This document shows positions 46,598 through 55,499 of a stretch of 64,000 nucleotides of DNA, in pieces. The notes under the pieces were generated by a model that did not search any database, was not told the origin of the DNA, and was given only the letters and a program-made list of their open reading frames with translations. Numbering within the stretch: position 1 is the stretch's first letter; each line of letters starts with the position of its first letter. The stretch is from an uncultured Oscillospiraceae bacterium. GTDB lineage: Bacteria; Bacillota; Clostridia; Oscillospirales; Oscillospiraceae. The DNA lies in assembly GCA_910588495.1 (NCBI GenBank), contig CAJUPU010000004.1, positions 51,305-115,304 on the forward strand, given 5' to 3'. A program made the position numbers and the translations under genes.

Positions 46598-47956
46598 ATG
46601 ATCAACACCAACGATATCTTACAGACCATCCGGATGATCGACCACCAGCACCTGGACGTGCGCACGATCACCATGGGCGTGTCCCTGCTGGACTGCTGCG
46701 ACCCCGACCCCCACGCCGCCTGCCGGAAGATCTACGACAAGATCACCACCTCGGCGGAAAAGCTGGTGGAGACCGGGGAGGACATCGAGACCGAGTTCGG
46801 CATCCCCATCGTCAACAAGCGGATCTCCGTCACCCCCATGGCCCTGGTGGCCGGGGCGTCCCGCACGGCGGACTATGTGCCCTTCGCCGCCGCCATGGAC
46901 AAGGCGGCCAAGGCGGTGGGGGTGAACTTCATCGGCGGCTTTTCCGCCCTGGTCCACAAGGGCATGACCGAGGGGGACAAGAAGCTGATCGCCGCCATCC
47001 CCGAGGCCCTGGCCGCCACCGACGTGGTGTGCTCCAGCGTGAACATCGGCTCCACCAAGGCGGGGATCAACATGGACGCGGTGGCCCTCATGGGCCGGAC
47101 CATCAAGGACACGGCCCAGCGCACCGCCGACAAGGGCGGCTTCGGCTGCGCCAAGCTGGTGGTGTTCTGCAACGCGGTGGAGGACAACCCCTTCATGGCC
47201 GGGGCCTTCCACGGCGTGGGGGAGGCCGAGCGGGTGATCAACGTGGGGGTGTCCGGCCCCGGCGTGGTCCACCACGCCCTCCAGCGGGTGAAGGGTCAGA
47301 GCTTCGACGTGGTGGCGGAGACCATCAAAAAGACCGCCTTCCAGGTGACCCGCATGGGCCAGCTGGTGGCCCGGGAGGCCAGCGCCCGGCTGGGCGTCCC
47401 CTTCGGCATCGTGGACCTGTCCCTGGCCCCCACCCCCGCCATCGGGGACAGCGTGGCCCGGATCCTGGAGGAGATGGGCCTGGACCGGTGCGGCACCCAC
47501 GGCACCACCGCCGCCCTGGCCCTGCTCAACGACGCGGTGAAGAAGGGCGGCGTGATGGCGTCCTCCTCGGTGGGGGGGCTGTCCGGGGCCTTCATCCCGG
47601 TGAGCGAGGACGAGGGCATGATCGCCGCCGCCCAGTCCGGGGCGCTGACCCTGGACAAGCTGGAGGCCATGACCTGCGTGTGCTCGGTGGGGCTGGACAT
47701 GATCGCCGTCCCCGGCGACACTTCCGCCGCCACCCTGTCCGCCATCATCGCCGACGAGGCGGCCATCGGCATGGTCAACCAAAAGACCACCGCCGTGCGC
47801 ATCATCCCCGCGCCGGGCAAGGTGGTGGGCGACATGGTGGAGTTCGGCGGCCTGCTGGGCTCCGCCCCGGTGATGCCCTGCCACACCGGCTCCGCCGAGG
47901 ACTTCGTGGCCCGGGGCGGACGGATCCCGGCGCCGCTGCACAGCTTGAAGAATTGA
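46598..47956 (+). CDS. PFL-family protein (UPF0210/DUF711)
   Basis: 452 residues, ATG at 46598. Conserved blocks include the start NDILQTIRMIDHQHLDVRTITMG, EFGIPIVNKRISVTP, NVGVSGPGVVHHAL and a C-terminal SVGLDMIAVPGDT. Structurally related to the pyruvate-formate-lyase barrel but lacking the glycyl radical motif. The function is not established; its constant pairing with UPF0237 suggests ligand-controlled activity. Confidence 0.92.
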   Translation: MINTNDILQTIRMIDHQHLDVRTITMGVSLLDCCDPDPHAACRKIYDKITTSAEKLVETGEDIETEFGIPIVNKRISVTPMALVAGASRTADYVPFAAAMDKAAKAVGVNFIGGFSALVHKGMTEGDKKLIAAIPEALAATDVVCSSVNIGSTKAGINMDAVALMGRTIKDTAQRTADKGGFGCAKLVVFCNAVEDNPFMAGAFHGVGEAERVINVGVSGPGVVHHALQRVKGQSFDVVAETIKKTAFQVTRMGQLVAREASARLGVPFGIVDLSLAPTPAIGDSVARILEEMGLDRCGTHGTTAALALLNDAVKKGGVMASSSVGGLSGAFIPVSEDEGMIAAAQSGALTLDKLEAMTCVCSVGLDMIAVPGDTSAATLSAIIADEAAIGMVNQKTTAVRIIPAPGKVVGDMVEFGGLLGSAPVMPCHTGSAEDFVARGGRIPAPLHSLKN

Positions 47957-47978
47957 GCGTCCGAGCCGCTGCAAGCAG

Positions 47979-48012
47979 AAGCTCCCCCCGGCAAAAGCCG
48001 GGGGGAGCTTTT
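47979..48012. terminator. Bidirectional terminator between PFL and S41 genes
   Basis: AAGCTCCCCCCGGC (47979-47992) pairs perfectly with GCCGGGGGGAGCTT (47997-48010), followed by TTTT on the plus strand. Lies between convergent genes. Confidence 0.85.
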
Positions 48013-49463
48013 CAGTTCAGACCATAGTATTCAATGAGCCGCTCCACCGCGTCCAGCGCCGTGACGGGCTCCACCCACAGGTCGGGGAGGAAGCCGGCGC
48101 CGTCTATGTTTTCCCCTGTCTCACCGAGGCTGAGGCCCGTGCCGAAATAGCAGCCCAGGCTGGAGCGGGGCAGGTAGAGGGCCAGGTTGTTGGGGGTGAG
48201 GGAACAGCCCGTGGTGGGCCCGCCCACCGTGAGGGTGTCCTCCGCCGTGCGGAAAAACTGCACTGCCGTCTCCCCCGAGGAGGCCACGGCCTTGTCCTGG
48301 AGGACAAAGACGGGGCCGGAGCGCTCCACCCAGGCTCCGGGGCTGGAATATTGGCTGAAGGTGCCCATGTGCTGAGTGGGGTAGCCGAGCTGGGAGCAGG
48401 CGATCTGGCTGTACCGATGGGAGAACGCCCGCCGGGGCTGGGCGTCCGCCCCGGCCCAGCCCTGGAACCACTCCATGATGTACACGTCGCGGCCGCCGCC
48501 GTTCCCCCGCAGGTCGAAGATGAGCAAGGGGCTGTCCGCGTATTCTTCCCCGCAGGAGGAGAAGCGGGCCAGGGCCGCCTGGTCTTTGGGATCGGCGGAG
48601 CCGCCCTGGATCCCGCCGTCGTGCATCCGCCGGGAGGTGAGGATGGGCACGCTCCGCCATTCCTCCTCGGAAAAGGCGGGGGCCCGGCCGTCCCGGAGGG
48701 GGATCCCGGCCCGCCGCCATTTGAGCGCGTGCCCGTCCAGGGTGGAGGGCAGGTCCCGGCCGTCCCGGCTGAGGGCGGCGTACCACCAGCAGATGCGGCC
48801 GTCGGGGCCGATGGTGGGCTTGAGACAGCCGGGGTCCTCCGCCCCCTCGGGGCTGTCCAGGTAGAGCTCGGGCACATAGTACATGTACTGGGCGTGGGCG
48901 TCCCGCATGGCGTGGTCCCCCAGCAGGAAGTGGCCGTCCGCCAGCACCGGGGAGAGGTGGCGGTACAGCGCGTCCTCCAGGGTCTTGGCGGTGGGGGCCT
49001 CGGCGGAGGCCAGCTCCGCCTTTACCGTGTCCCGGATGGGGAGGAAGGTCTCGTCCCCGCCGAAATAGTAGTAGGCCCCGTAGGTGGTCCGGAGCAGGGT
49101 GAAAAAGGTATCCGCGTCGGCCAGCAGGTCCTCCCGGGTCAGGCCCTCCGCCTCTCCGCGGTAGGTGAAGAGCAGGTCCAGCTCCTCCTGGGTGAAGGTG
49201 TGGTTCTGCTCAGAAAAATCCGGGGTATAGGCGGAGAGGTCTATGGGCTCCGTCTGGTCTAGGCGGGATTTTCGGGCGGTGTTCACCCCCTCTAAAAAGG
49301 CGTAAAACTCCGCCGGGTCCCCATGGGCGGGCGCGGCGGTGGGCAGGGGAGAGGGCGCGGGGCTGTCCGCCGTGGGGAGGGGAGCGGGGGCGTCCGCCGC
49401 CGGGGCGCAGCCCGCCAGCAGGGATAAGGCCAGGGCCAGAGACAGCACGGTTCGTTTGCTCAT
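48012..49463 (-). CDS. Lipoprotein with S41 (C-terminal processing)-type peptidase domain
   Basis: 483 residues from ATG 49463. Signal with lipobox LLAGC, so membrane-anchored outside the cell, then a Pro/Ala-rich linker. The S41 core shows LSPVLADGHF, LLIFDLRGNGGGRDVYIMEWF, VFVLQDKAVASSGETAVQFF with the probable nucleophile Ser, and GGPTTGCSL. No PDZ domain is evident. The substrate is unknown; related proteins degrade surface proteins or act as predicted scaffolds. The stop touches the shared terminator. Confidence 0.85.
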   Translation of the reverse strand: MSKRTVLSLALALSLLAGCAPAADAPAPLPTADSPAPSPLPTAAPAHGDPAEFYAFLEGVNTARKSRLDQTEPIDLSAYTPDFSEQNHTFTQEELDLLFTYRGEAEGLTREDLLADADTFFTLLRTTYGAYYYFGGDETFLPIRDTVKAELASAEAPTAKTLEDALYRHLSPVLADGHFLLGDHAMRDAHAQYMYYVPELYLDSPEGAEDPGCLKPTIGPDGRICWWYAALSRDGRDLPSTLDGHALKWRRAGIPLRDGRAPAFSEEEWRSVPILTSRRMHDGGIQGGSADPKDQAALARFSSCGEEYADSPLLIFDLRGNGGGRDVYIMEWFQGWAGADAQPRRAFSHRYSQIACSQLGYPTQHMGTFSQYSSPGAWVERSGPVFVLQDKAVASSGETAVQFFRTAEDTLTVGGPTTGCSLTPNNLALYLPRSSLGCYFGTGLSLGETGENIDGAGFLPDLWVEPVTALDAVERLIEYYGLN

Positions 49464-49496
49464 GGGGGCCGCCTTTCTTTTTAAAACAGTGGAAAC

Positions 49497-49535
49497 AGAC
49501 GCCCCCCGGCACGGGCCGGGAGGCGTCTGCTTTGC
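49497..49535 (-). terminator. Hairpin between DUF2461 and S41 genes
   Basis: On the minus strand AGACGCCTCCCGGC pairs with GCCGGGGGGCGTCT (one mismatch), followed by GTTTCC. Weak T tract, so partial termination is possible. Confidence 0.5.
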
Positions 49536-49537
49536 CG

Positions 49538-50245
49538 TCACGCCGTGCCTGCTCGAGGCGGCTGCGGGCTTTCCCTGGGGTCCGCGTCGGCCCACAGGGT
49601 GGAAAAATAGTCATAGTAGGGCATGAGAAAGGCGAAGCCCTCCACCAGCCGGTCCGCCAGGGCGGGGGAGTAGATGGCGTCGGTCAGCTCCTCCTCGTGG
49701 CCCAGGGACAGGGACTTTTTATTGTACCAGTCCGCCAGCTTTGGCTGGGCGCACACCTTTTTCCGGCTGTATTCCGGGCCGTTCAGGGCGAATTCCTCCT
49801 GCCGGGCCAGCTTGTTTTGGAGCTTCAGCAGGGGCCTGGGGTCGGCGTCGATGCGGGCGCGGTGCCGTTCCATCACCGCCGCCCGGGCGCACCAGAAGCC
49901 CATGCCATAGCTCCAGCCGTCCGGGGCCAGCTCGAACCAGAGCACCGGATGGTCTCCGCCGGACTCGTTTCCAAACCGGAACAGGGACAGCCACAGGTGG
50001 TCCTTATAGGGCCCCCGGCCGAACAGCCGCCGGGCGTCCCGGTAGATGCGGGAGATCTTCAGGCTCAGCCCGCTTTGGGGGAAGCGGTCCAGCAGCTGGG
50101 CCTGGACCTGGCCCCCCAGCTCCCGCATGGGGGCCAGGAAATAGGTCTGGTAGTCGGCCTTGTGGGCCTCGAACCAGCCGCGCTCGTTGTTGAAGCGGAT
50201 GCCCCACATGAAGTCCACGGTCTCCTGAGAAAAGCCTTGGAACAT
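49538..50245 (-). CDS. DUF2461 family protein
   Basis: 235 residues. Matches DUF2461: the start FQGFSQETVDFMWGIRFNNERGWFEAHKADYQ, then the conserved ISRIYRDARRLFGRGPYKDHLWLSL and a WFELAPDGWSYGMGFW-like block. The role is unknown. It lies three bases downstream of the VanW-like gene, so co-transcribed. Confidence 0.9.
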   Translation of the reverse strand: MFQGFSQETVDFMWGIRFNNERGWFEAHKADYQTYFLAPMRELGGQVQAQLLDRFPQSGLSLKISRIYRDARRLFGRGPYKDHLWLSLFRFGNESGGDHPVLWFELAPDGWSYGMGFWCARAAVMERHRARIDADPRPLLKLQNKLARQEEFALNGPEYSRKKVCAQPKLADWYNKKSLSLGHEEELTDAIYSPALADRLVEGFAFLMPYYDYFSTLWADADPRESPQPPRAGTA

Positions 50246-50248
50246 GGC

Positions 50249-52072
50249 TCAGCCCTCCGTGGGGTTCTCCAGCCAGGGAGGCATGGTGGCGTCCGGGACC
50301 GGAAGGTCCACGTACTGAGTGGGGGTGGGTTCCGGCGTGGGGGTGGGGGCGGTGCCGGGGTCCACCACCGGGTCCTGGCTGGGCGGCACCCAGGGGTCCT
50401 GGCTGGGCGGGGACCAGGGATCTTGGGTGGGCTCCGCCGGGGGATCGGTGACGGCGGGGGGCTGGGCGGTGCCCTCGCCCCAGGGCCCGGAGTCCAGGGG
50501 ATTGTACAAGATCACTTTGTCCCGCTTGGCGTAGGTGCTGTGGTTCTCGAAGGTGCGGGAGAGCAGGTTGCCGCTGGCGTCGTACACGCAGCGGTACACG
50601 TCCACCGAATAACCGGTGTAGGGGGTGGTCTTGACCTTGGTGGTGCCCTGGGGGATGGTCTCGTCGGGCTGGTACACCGTGGTCCAGCCGGTGGAGCCCA
50701 GGGTATAGCGCTGGGTCTCCACCCTGATATTGTCCGGGTTGCTGCCGTAGAACTGGACCGTCAGCTTGCCCCAGGCCCCGCCCTCGGTGTAGGCCACGAT
50801 CTTGATGGGGAAGCCGGTGTTGTTGCGGAACTTGAAGTCCAGGCTGGGGTAGTAGATGGTGGCGTCCAGCCCGTTGGGGATATAGCCAGTGGAGAAGGCG
50901 TGGCAGGCCCGGCGGACGATCTCCAGGTTGGAGTACACCGCGCAGTAATACAGGGACGAGGACACCTGGCACACGCCGCCGCCGTCCATTGGGACGGTCT
51001 CGCCGTTCTGGTAGCCGGTGCTGGTCTTATAGCCGTTGGCAGCGCTGGGTGAGCCGATGGTGCCGATATAGGAGAACACCTCGCCGGGCTGGATCACCTT
51101 GCCGTTGCAGGACTGGGCGGCCCGGTTCACGTTGAAGGAGCGGTTGGCCACCCCATCCATGTTGGTGGTGACGGAGGCCAGCAGGTCCTTATAGTACATG
51201 GACTCGTCTTCGGAGGTGCCCGGGGGGGTGTACTCCAAGGGGATGGTCACCGGCTGGCCAGGCTCGGCGGCGTCCAGCAGCTCCTGGGCCTCCTGGGCGT
51301 TGACGGACCGGCCGATCACCGCCGGAGTGAGCTTGCCGTTCTCGTCCACCCCCGGGGGGACCGGCTCGATATGGATCAGCTCGCTCAGGGCCTGGCCGCT
51401 GAGTTCCGCGCCGGACACCGCCTCCGGCTCCACCGCCAGCTCCTCGGCCCCCTGGGCCAAAGCGGACTCCACCGCCTCCAGCAAAGCATCCGTGTCCACC
51501 TTCTGCCCGTCGGTGCCCGGGGTGACCACCACGGTCTCATCCCCCAGCTCGTAGGTGAAGTCCACCGGCTCCACATCCAGCTCGCTGGCGATGGAGCGGA
51601 TGACCTCCTTGGCCTGCTCCCTCCCCTCGGGGGTGAAGGCGGCGGCGGACAGGGGCAGGTCGTGGGGTTCCTGGGCCATGCCCAGCCACAGGGCCCCCAG
51701 CTTCCAGAAGGGGGTGTCTTTCTTGGCGGAGAAGCCCACGTCCACGGTGCCCTCGGGGGAGCAGTCCATCAGCTCGCCGGACAGCTCCGCTTTCTTTCCC
51801 TCGCCGTAGAGCAGGGTGAGCTTGCGGCTGTCCAGCCGCTGGTCCATTTCCTGGGTGACGGCGGCCAGGGCGTCCTCCCGGCTGAGGCGGCCCAGGTCCA
51901 CCGCGGCGCCTTTATCGTCCCGGGCCACCGCGCCGGGCAGGAGCTGGCCGTTGTTCTGCACCCAGCCGCACAGGCCGAAATAGCCCCCGGCCGCCGCCGC
52001 GGCGATCGTGACGGCGGCGATGGCGGCGATCAGGCCCGCCGGTATTTTCTTTTTCGGAGTGGATCCTTCCAT
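50249..52072 (-). CDS. VanW-family cell-wall protein
   Basis: 607 residues. Cytoplasmic KKK start, one membrane helix (about 12-35), two peptidoglycan-binding-4-type repeats (about 60-290), and the VanW domain (about 295-445) with NRSFNVNRAAQSCNGKVIQPGEVFSY, GGGVCQVSSSLYYCAV and YPSLDFKFRNNT. Then a G5-like tail and a Pro-rich C-terminus with repeated DPW.PPSQ units. Probably acts outside the cell on the wall; the biochemical role is not settled. Promoter at 52109-52137. Confidence 0.9.
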   Translation of the reverse strand: MEGSTPKKKIPAGLIAAIAAVTIAAAAAGGYFGLCGWVQNNGQLLPGAVARDDKGAAVDLGRLSREDALAAVTQEMDQRLDSRKLTLLYGEGKKAELSGELMDCSPEGTVDVGFSAKKDTPFWKLGALWLGMAQEPHDLPLSAAAFTPEGREQAKEVIRSIASELDVEPVDFTYELGDETVVVTPGTDGQKVDTDALLEAVESALAQGAEELAVEPEAVSGAELSGQALSELIHIEPVPPGVDENGKLTPAVIGRSVNAQEAQELLDAAEPGQPVTIPLEYTPPGTSEDESMYYKDLLASVTTNMDGVANRSFNVNRAAQSCNGKVIQPGEVFSYIGTIGSPSAANGYKTSTGYQNGETVPMDGGGVCQVSSSLYYCAVYSNLEIVRRACHAFSTGYIPNGLDATIYYPSLDFKFRNNTGFPIKIVAYTEGGAWGKLTVQFYGSNPDNIRVETQRYTLGSTGWTTVYQPDETIPQGTTKVKTTPYTGYSVDVYRCVYDASGNLLSRTFENHSTYAKRDKVILYNPLDSGPWGEGTAQPPAVTDPPAEPTQDPWSPPSQDPWVPPSQDPVVDPGTAPTPTPEPTPTQYVDLPVPDATMPPWLENPTEG

Positions 52073-52108
52073 AAGACAACTGACCTCCCATAGAACACAA
52101 GTAAAAAC

Positions 52109-52137
52109 ATTGTACCACCTTATGCTGATCAGGGCAA
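52109..52137 (-). promoter_or_regulatory. Promoter of vanW-like / DUF2461 operon
   Basis: On the minus strand TTGCCC (52137-52132), 17-base spacer, TACAAT (52114-52109). Confidence 0.7.
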
Positions 52138-52206
52138 GGAAAAGTATGCGGAAAAAAGGTTACAATTTGGTATCAATAGGGTGGGAAAGTGTGGATTCCG
52201 ACGGAA

Positions 52207-52240
52207 AAAGCCGCCCGCCGTCTCCGCGGCGGGCGGCTTT
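52207..52240 (-). terminator. Terminator of fbp
   Basis: AAAGCCGCCCGCCG (52207-52220) pairs with CGGCGGGCGGCTTT (52227-52240). On the minus strand a TTTTTCC tract follows. Confidence 0.85.
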
Positions 52241-52251
52241 GACGGGCTGGG

Positions 52252-54252
52252 TCAGGTCTTGTGGCTCTCCACGATGGCGCCGGAGCGGAAGGCGGCCACC
52301 AGGTCGATCAGCTCGTCGATCTGGCCCTGGAGCTTTTTGCCGATGTCGGTCTGGAGGATCATGGCCCGGCTCTCCAGCCGCTCGAACACCTGGGTGGTGG
52401 AGGCGATGTCGTAGTTCTTATGGATGGCGGCGGCCCGGCCCACGAAGGGCTCGTGGGCCACCAGCCGGAAGCAGGTGGAGTTGTAGATCAGGGTGTATCC
52501 GGCGATGCCGGTGGTCTTTTGATACGCTTTGCAGAACCCGCCGTCGATCACCACCAGCCTGCCGCCCCCCTTTACAGGGCTCTCCCCCTTCTTGGACTTG
52601 ACGGGGACGTGGCCGTTGATGATGTGGCAGTGGGAGCCCTCCAGCCCGAAGTCCTTCAGGATGCCCTCGCACACGGCCGGGTCGTTGTACAGGTGGTAAT
52701 AGGCGTTCTTGGCCTCGGTGTGGGTGGCCTCGTCGGCAATAAACCGGCGCTCGAAGGTGGTCATCCGGTCCCGGCCGAAGATGGGGGAGCTGCGCCCCGC
52801 CCACAGCCACCACAAAAAGTCCATGCCCTGCTGGCGCTCCGGGGAGCCGGGCTTGTTGTAGTAGGCCCGGCGGGCCACCCGGTCGGCGTAGTCCAAAAAG
52901 GCCCGGCCGGACAGGTCCTCGCAGCCCATGAGGGTGAAGCGCATGAGAGATCCGTCCTCGTGCATGGGGATGCAGCCGTGGAAGAGCAGGTTGCCGTTGT
53001 AGATCCGGTACAGGCTGCCCTTGGAGTAGAGGAAGCGGACGTGGCGCTGGAGCTTCTCGCTGTGCCGGAAGGACCGGGTGAGGGTGTTGATCAGGGTGTC
53101 CTCCTCCGGGGTGAGGGCGTAGGGGTCGGCGGGATCCACGGTGGGGAAGTCGGTGTCCAGCATGGGGTGGACCACGCCGTCGATGGTGATGGTCTTGGCG
53201 TCGTAGTCGATCTTGTCCAGCAGCAGCCGGTCGTCCATGTGGAAGTCGGGGTTGCGCCGGATCTTCTGGCCCTCCAGCTTGAAGAGGATCATGGCGATGG
53301 CCTTGTGCATCCGGGCGCACAGCAGCTTGTCCCGCTCGGTGACGGTGTCCTCGTCCTCCTTGGACAGCTTCACCTCGAACCGGCTCACGTCGCAGTGGCG
53401 GTAGAACTCGTCGGCGAACACCGACAGGGGCCGCAGGGAGATGCCGTAGCCCGTTTCGATGACCTCCAGGTTGTTGTAGCGCAGGGAGTTGACCAGCACG
53501 GTGGCCACCAAGGTCCGGGAGCCGGAGGCGGCCCCCATCCACAAGATGTCGTGGTTGCCCCACTGGATATCCACGCTGTGGTATTTCATCAGGCTGTCCA
53601 GGATCACGTCGGCCCCGGGGCCCCGGTCGAAGATGTCCCCCACCAGGTGGAGGTGGTCCACCGCCAGGCGCTTGATCAGCTCGCACAGCTGGATCAGGAA
53701 GTTGGAGGCCCGGTCCAGGTCGATGATGGTGTTGATGATGTTCTCATAGTAGTCCCGCTTGTCCGCCTCGTTCTTCTCGTAGTGGGTGTGGATCAGCTCG
53801 TCGATGATGTAGGCGTACTCGGGGGGCATGGCCTTGCGCACCTTGGAGCGGGTGTACTTGGCGCTGACCAGGCAGCACAGGTCGATGAGGCGGTGGAAGG
53901 TGATCCGGTACCACTCCCGCATGTCGTCGCATTCCCGCTCGATCTCCTCCAGCTTCTCCTCGGGGTAGTAGATGAGGGTGGCCAGCTGGTCCCGGTCGGA
54001 CCGGGGGACGGTGGCCCCCAGCAGCTCGTCGATCTTCACCCGGACCACGCCGGAGGCGGAATTCAGGATGTGCTGGAACGCCTCGAACTCCCCGTGGACG
54101 TCGGACAAAAAGTGCTCGGTGCCCTTGGGCAGGTTCTGGATGGCCCGCAGGTTGATGATCTCGGTGCAGGCGGACTGGACGTTGGGGTACTGCCGGGACA
54201 GCAGCTTCAGGTACTCCAGCCGCTCGGGGGAAAAGGCTGTGTTGGGTTTCAT
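52252..54252 (-). CDS. fbp: Fructose-1,6-bisphosphatase class III
   Basis: 666 residues, typical for the Firmicutes-type class III enzyme. Metallophosphatase motifs: LSDVHGEFEAF, LVGDIFDRGPGADVILD, WGNHDILWMGAASG, and later IINGHVPV and VIDGGFCKAY. Manganese-dependent hydrolysis of fructose-1,6-bisphosphate to fructose-6-phosphate in gluconeogenesis. ATG at 54252 follows GGAGGACGC. Single-gene unit with its own terminator. Confidence 0.96.
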   Translation of the reverse strand: MKPNTAFSPERLEYLKLLSRQYPNVQSACTEIINLRAIQNLPKGTEHFLSDVHGEFEAFQHILNSASGVVRVKIDELLGATVPRSDRDQLATLIYYPEEKLEEIERECDDMREWYRITFHRLIDLCCLVSAKYTRSKVRKAMPPEYAYIIDELIHTHYEKNEADKRDYYENIINTIIDLDRASNFLIQLCELIKRLAVDHLHLVGDIFDRGPGADVILDSLMKYHSVDIQWGNHDILWMGAASGSRTLVATVLVNSLRYNNLEVIETGYGISLRPLSVFADEFYRHCDVSRFEVKLSKEDEDTVTERDKLLCARMHKAIAMILFKLEGQKIRRNPDFHMDDRLLLDKIDYDAKTITIDGVVHPMLDTDFPTVDPADPYALTPEEDTLINTLTRSFRHSEKLQRHVRFLYSKGSLYRIYNGNLLFHGCIPMHEDGSLMRFTLMGCEDLSGRAFLDYADRVARRAYYNKPGSPERQQGMDFLWWLWAGRSSPIFGRDRMTTFERRFIADEATHTEAKNAYYHLYNDPAVCEGILKDFGLEGSHCHIINGHVPVKSKKGESPVKGGGRLVVIDGGFCKAYQKTTGIAGYTLIYNSTCFRLVAHEPFVGRAAAIHKNYDIASTTQVFERLESRAMILQTDIGKKLQGQIDELIDLVAAFRSGAIVESHKT

Positions 54253-54328
54253 GGCGCGTCCTCCTTTGGTTGGGTATTTTTGTATGCCGCTATTATGCCA
54301 TAGATCGCCGCAAAAGGGAAGAGGAAAA

Positions 54329-54365
54329 GCGCAGAAACGGAAAATTTTCCGTTTCTGCGCCCTGT
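54329..54365. terminator. Palindromic terminator between fbp and the YciI-like gene
   Basis: A 32-base perfect palindrome (54329-54360) made of GCGCAGAAACGGAAAA and its complement, flanked by TTTT on the minus side and followed by CCTGTTTTT on the plus side. Serves the upstream minus-strand YciI/RecR unit. Confidence 0.82.
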
Positions 54366-54401
54366 TTTTGTTAAAAATGTGTCAAGTCGCGGCATTCCTG
54401 A

Positions 54402-54701
54402 TCACAGCAGGTAGTTGTTCTCCCGGTCGGCCACCTGGAGGGCCTTCAGCTTGTAGGCGGCGAAGCCCTCCACCACCAGAGGCTCCCGCTTGCACAGCTC
54501 CTCAGCCTCCTCATAGCTCCCGGCCCGCAGGATATACATCCCCGCCACGCCGGGATAGCCCTTGAACACCCCGCACAGCTCCAACCGCCCCTCCTCGTCC
54601 AGGGCCCTGATGTTGGCCACGTGGCGCTCCACGGCGGCCTTGGTCAGCCGGTTGTAGGTCTTGGTCTTTTCGATGACCATCACATACAGCCATTTTTCCA
54701 T
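54402..54701 (-). CDS. YciI-like protein
   Basis: 99 residues from ATG 54701 after an AAAGGAG site. The small ferredoxin-like fold pattern (WLYVMVIEKTKTYNRLTKAAVERHVANIRAL, GVAGMYILRAGSYEEAEELCKREPLV) fits the YciI/DGPF family. Catalytic function unknown. Downstream of recR across a GC-rich spacer carrying a duplicate of the recR end. Confidence 0.82.
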   Translation of the reverse strand: MEKWLYVMVIEKTKTYNRLTKAAVERHVANIRALDEEGRLELCGVFKGYPGVAGMYILRAGSYEEAEELCKREPLVVEGFAAYKLKALQVADRENNYLL

Positions 54702-54861
54702 GAATACCGCTCCTTTACTGTCAGATCTCCCGCCGGCCCTCCAGCGCCCGCTCGTCGGCGCAAAGTCCGCTGTGCTCCGCTTCCGCCTGCGGCGAAAGCT
54801 GCACTCGCTCCCTGGCGCCTCCTCTCCCCACAAAGCCTGAAGGACGGCTTTGCGGGGGCCC
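54702..54861 (-). other. recR-yciI spacer with partial duplication of the recR 3' end
   Basis: The last codons of recR (GGCGCTGGAGGGCCGGCGGG and flanks) recur about 140 bases downstream, near 54727-54758, again followed by a stop codon; the coded residues are A-D-E-R-A-L-E-G-R-R-E-I. The DNA between is GC-rich and foldable, including a CCCCGCAAAGCC / GGCTTTGTGGGG stem. This looks like an insertion or duplication at a gene end. Confidence 0.65.
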
Positions 54862-55464
54862 CTATATTTCCCGCCGGCCCTCCAGCGCCCGCATGAGGGT
54901 GGCGTCGTCGGCGAATTCCAAATGGCTGCCCACCGGGATGCCGTAGGCCAGCCGGGTGGTGCGCACCCCGAAGGGCTTGAGCAGGCGGCTGAGGTACATG
55001 GCGGTGGTCTCCCCCTCGGTGTCCGGGTTGGTGGCCATGATGACCTCCTCCACGCCCCCGGCGGACACCCGCTCCACCAGCTGCTGGATGCGCAGCTCGT
55101 CCGGGCCGATGTGGTTCATGGGGGAGATTACCCCGTGGAGCACGTGGTACACCCCGCCGTACTCCCGGGAGCGCTCCATGGCCACCACATCTTTGGGGTC
55201 GGCCACCACGCACACGGTGGCGTGGTCCCGCTTGGAGGAGGCGCACAGGGGGCACTCCCCCTCGCCGTCGGTGAGGTTCTGGCACACGGGACAGCAGCCG
55301 ATGCTTTTTTTCGCGTCCAGCAGGGCGGCGGCGAAGTCCTGGGCGGTCTGCTCCGGCTGGTCCAGGATGAAAAAGGCCAGCCGCTGGGCGCTCTTGCGGC
55401 CCACGCCGGGCAGCTTGGCGAACTGCTCCACCAGGTTTTCCAGAGCGGCGGGGAAGTAGTCCAT
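54862..55464 (-). CDS. recR: Recombination protein RecR
   Basis: 200 residues from ATG 55464 after GGAGGTG, the usual size. Helix-hairpin-helix LPGVGRKSAQRLAFFIL, zinc finger CCPVCQNLTDGEGECPLC, Toprim domain with VVADPKDVVAMERS and ATNPDTEGETTAMYL, and the C-terminal LAYGIPVGSHLEFADDATL. Acts with RecF/RecO in loading RecA during gap repair. A stretch of its 3' end is duplicated just downstream. Confidence 0.96.
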   Translation of the reverse strand: MDYFPAALENLVEQFAKLPGVGRKSAQRLAFFILDQPEQTAQDFAAALLDAKKSIGCCPVCQNLTDGEGECPLCASSKRDHATVCVVADPKDVVAMERSREYGGVYHVLHGVISPMNHIGPDELRIQQLVERVSAGGVEEVIMATNPDTEGETTAMYLSRLLKPFGVRTTRLAYGIPVGSHLEFADDATLMRALEGRREI

Positions 55465-55499
55465 GGGAACACGCACCTCCGTTAAAATGCGGGAAAGGT

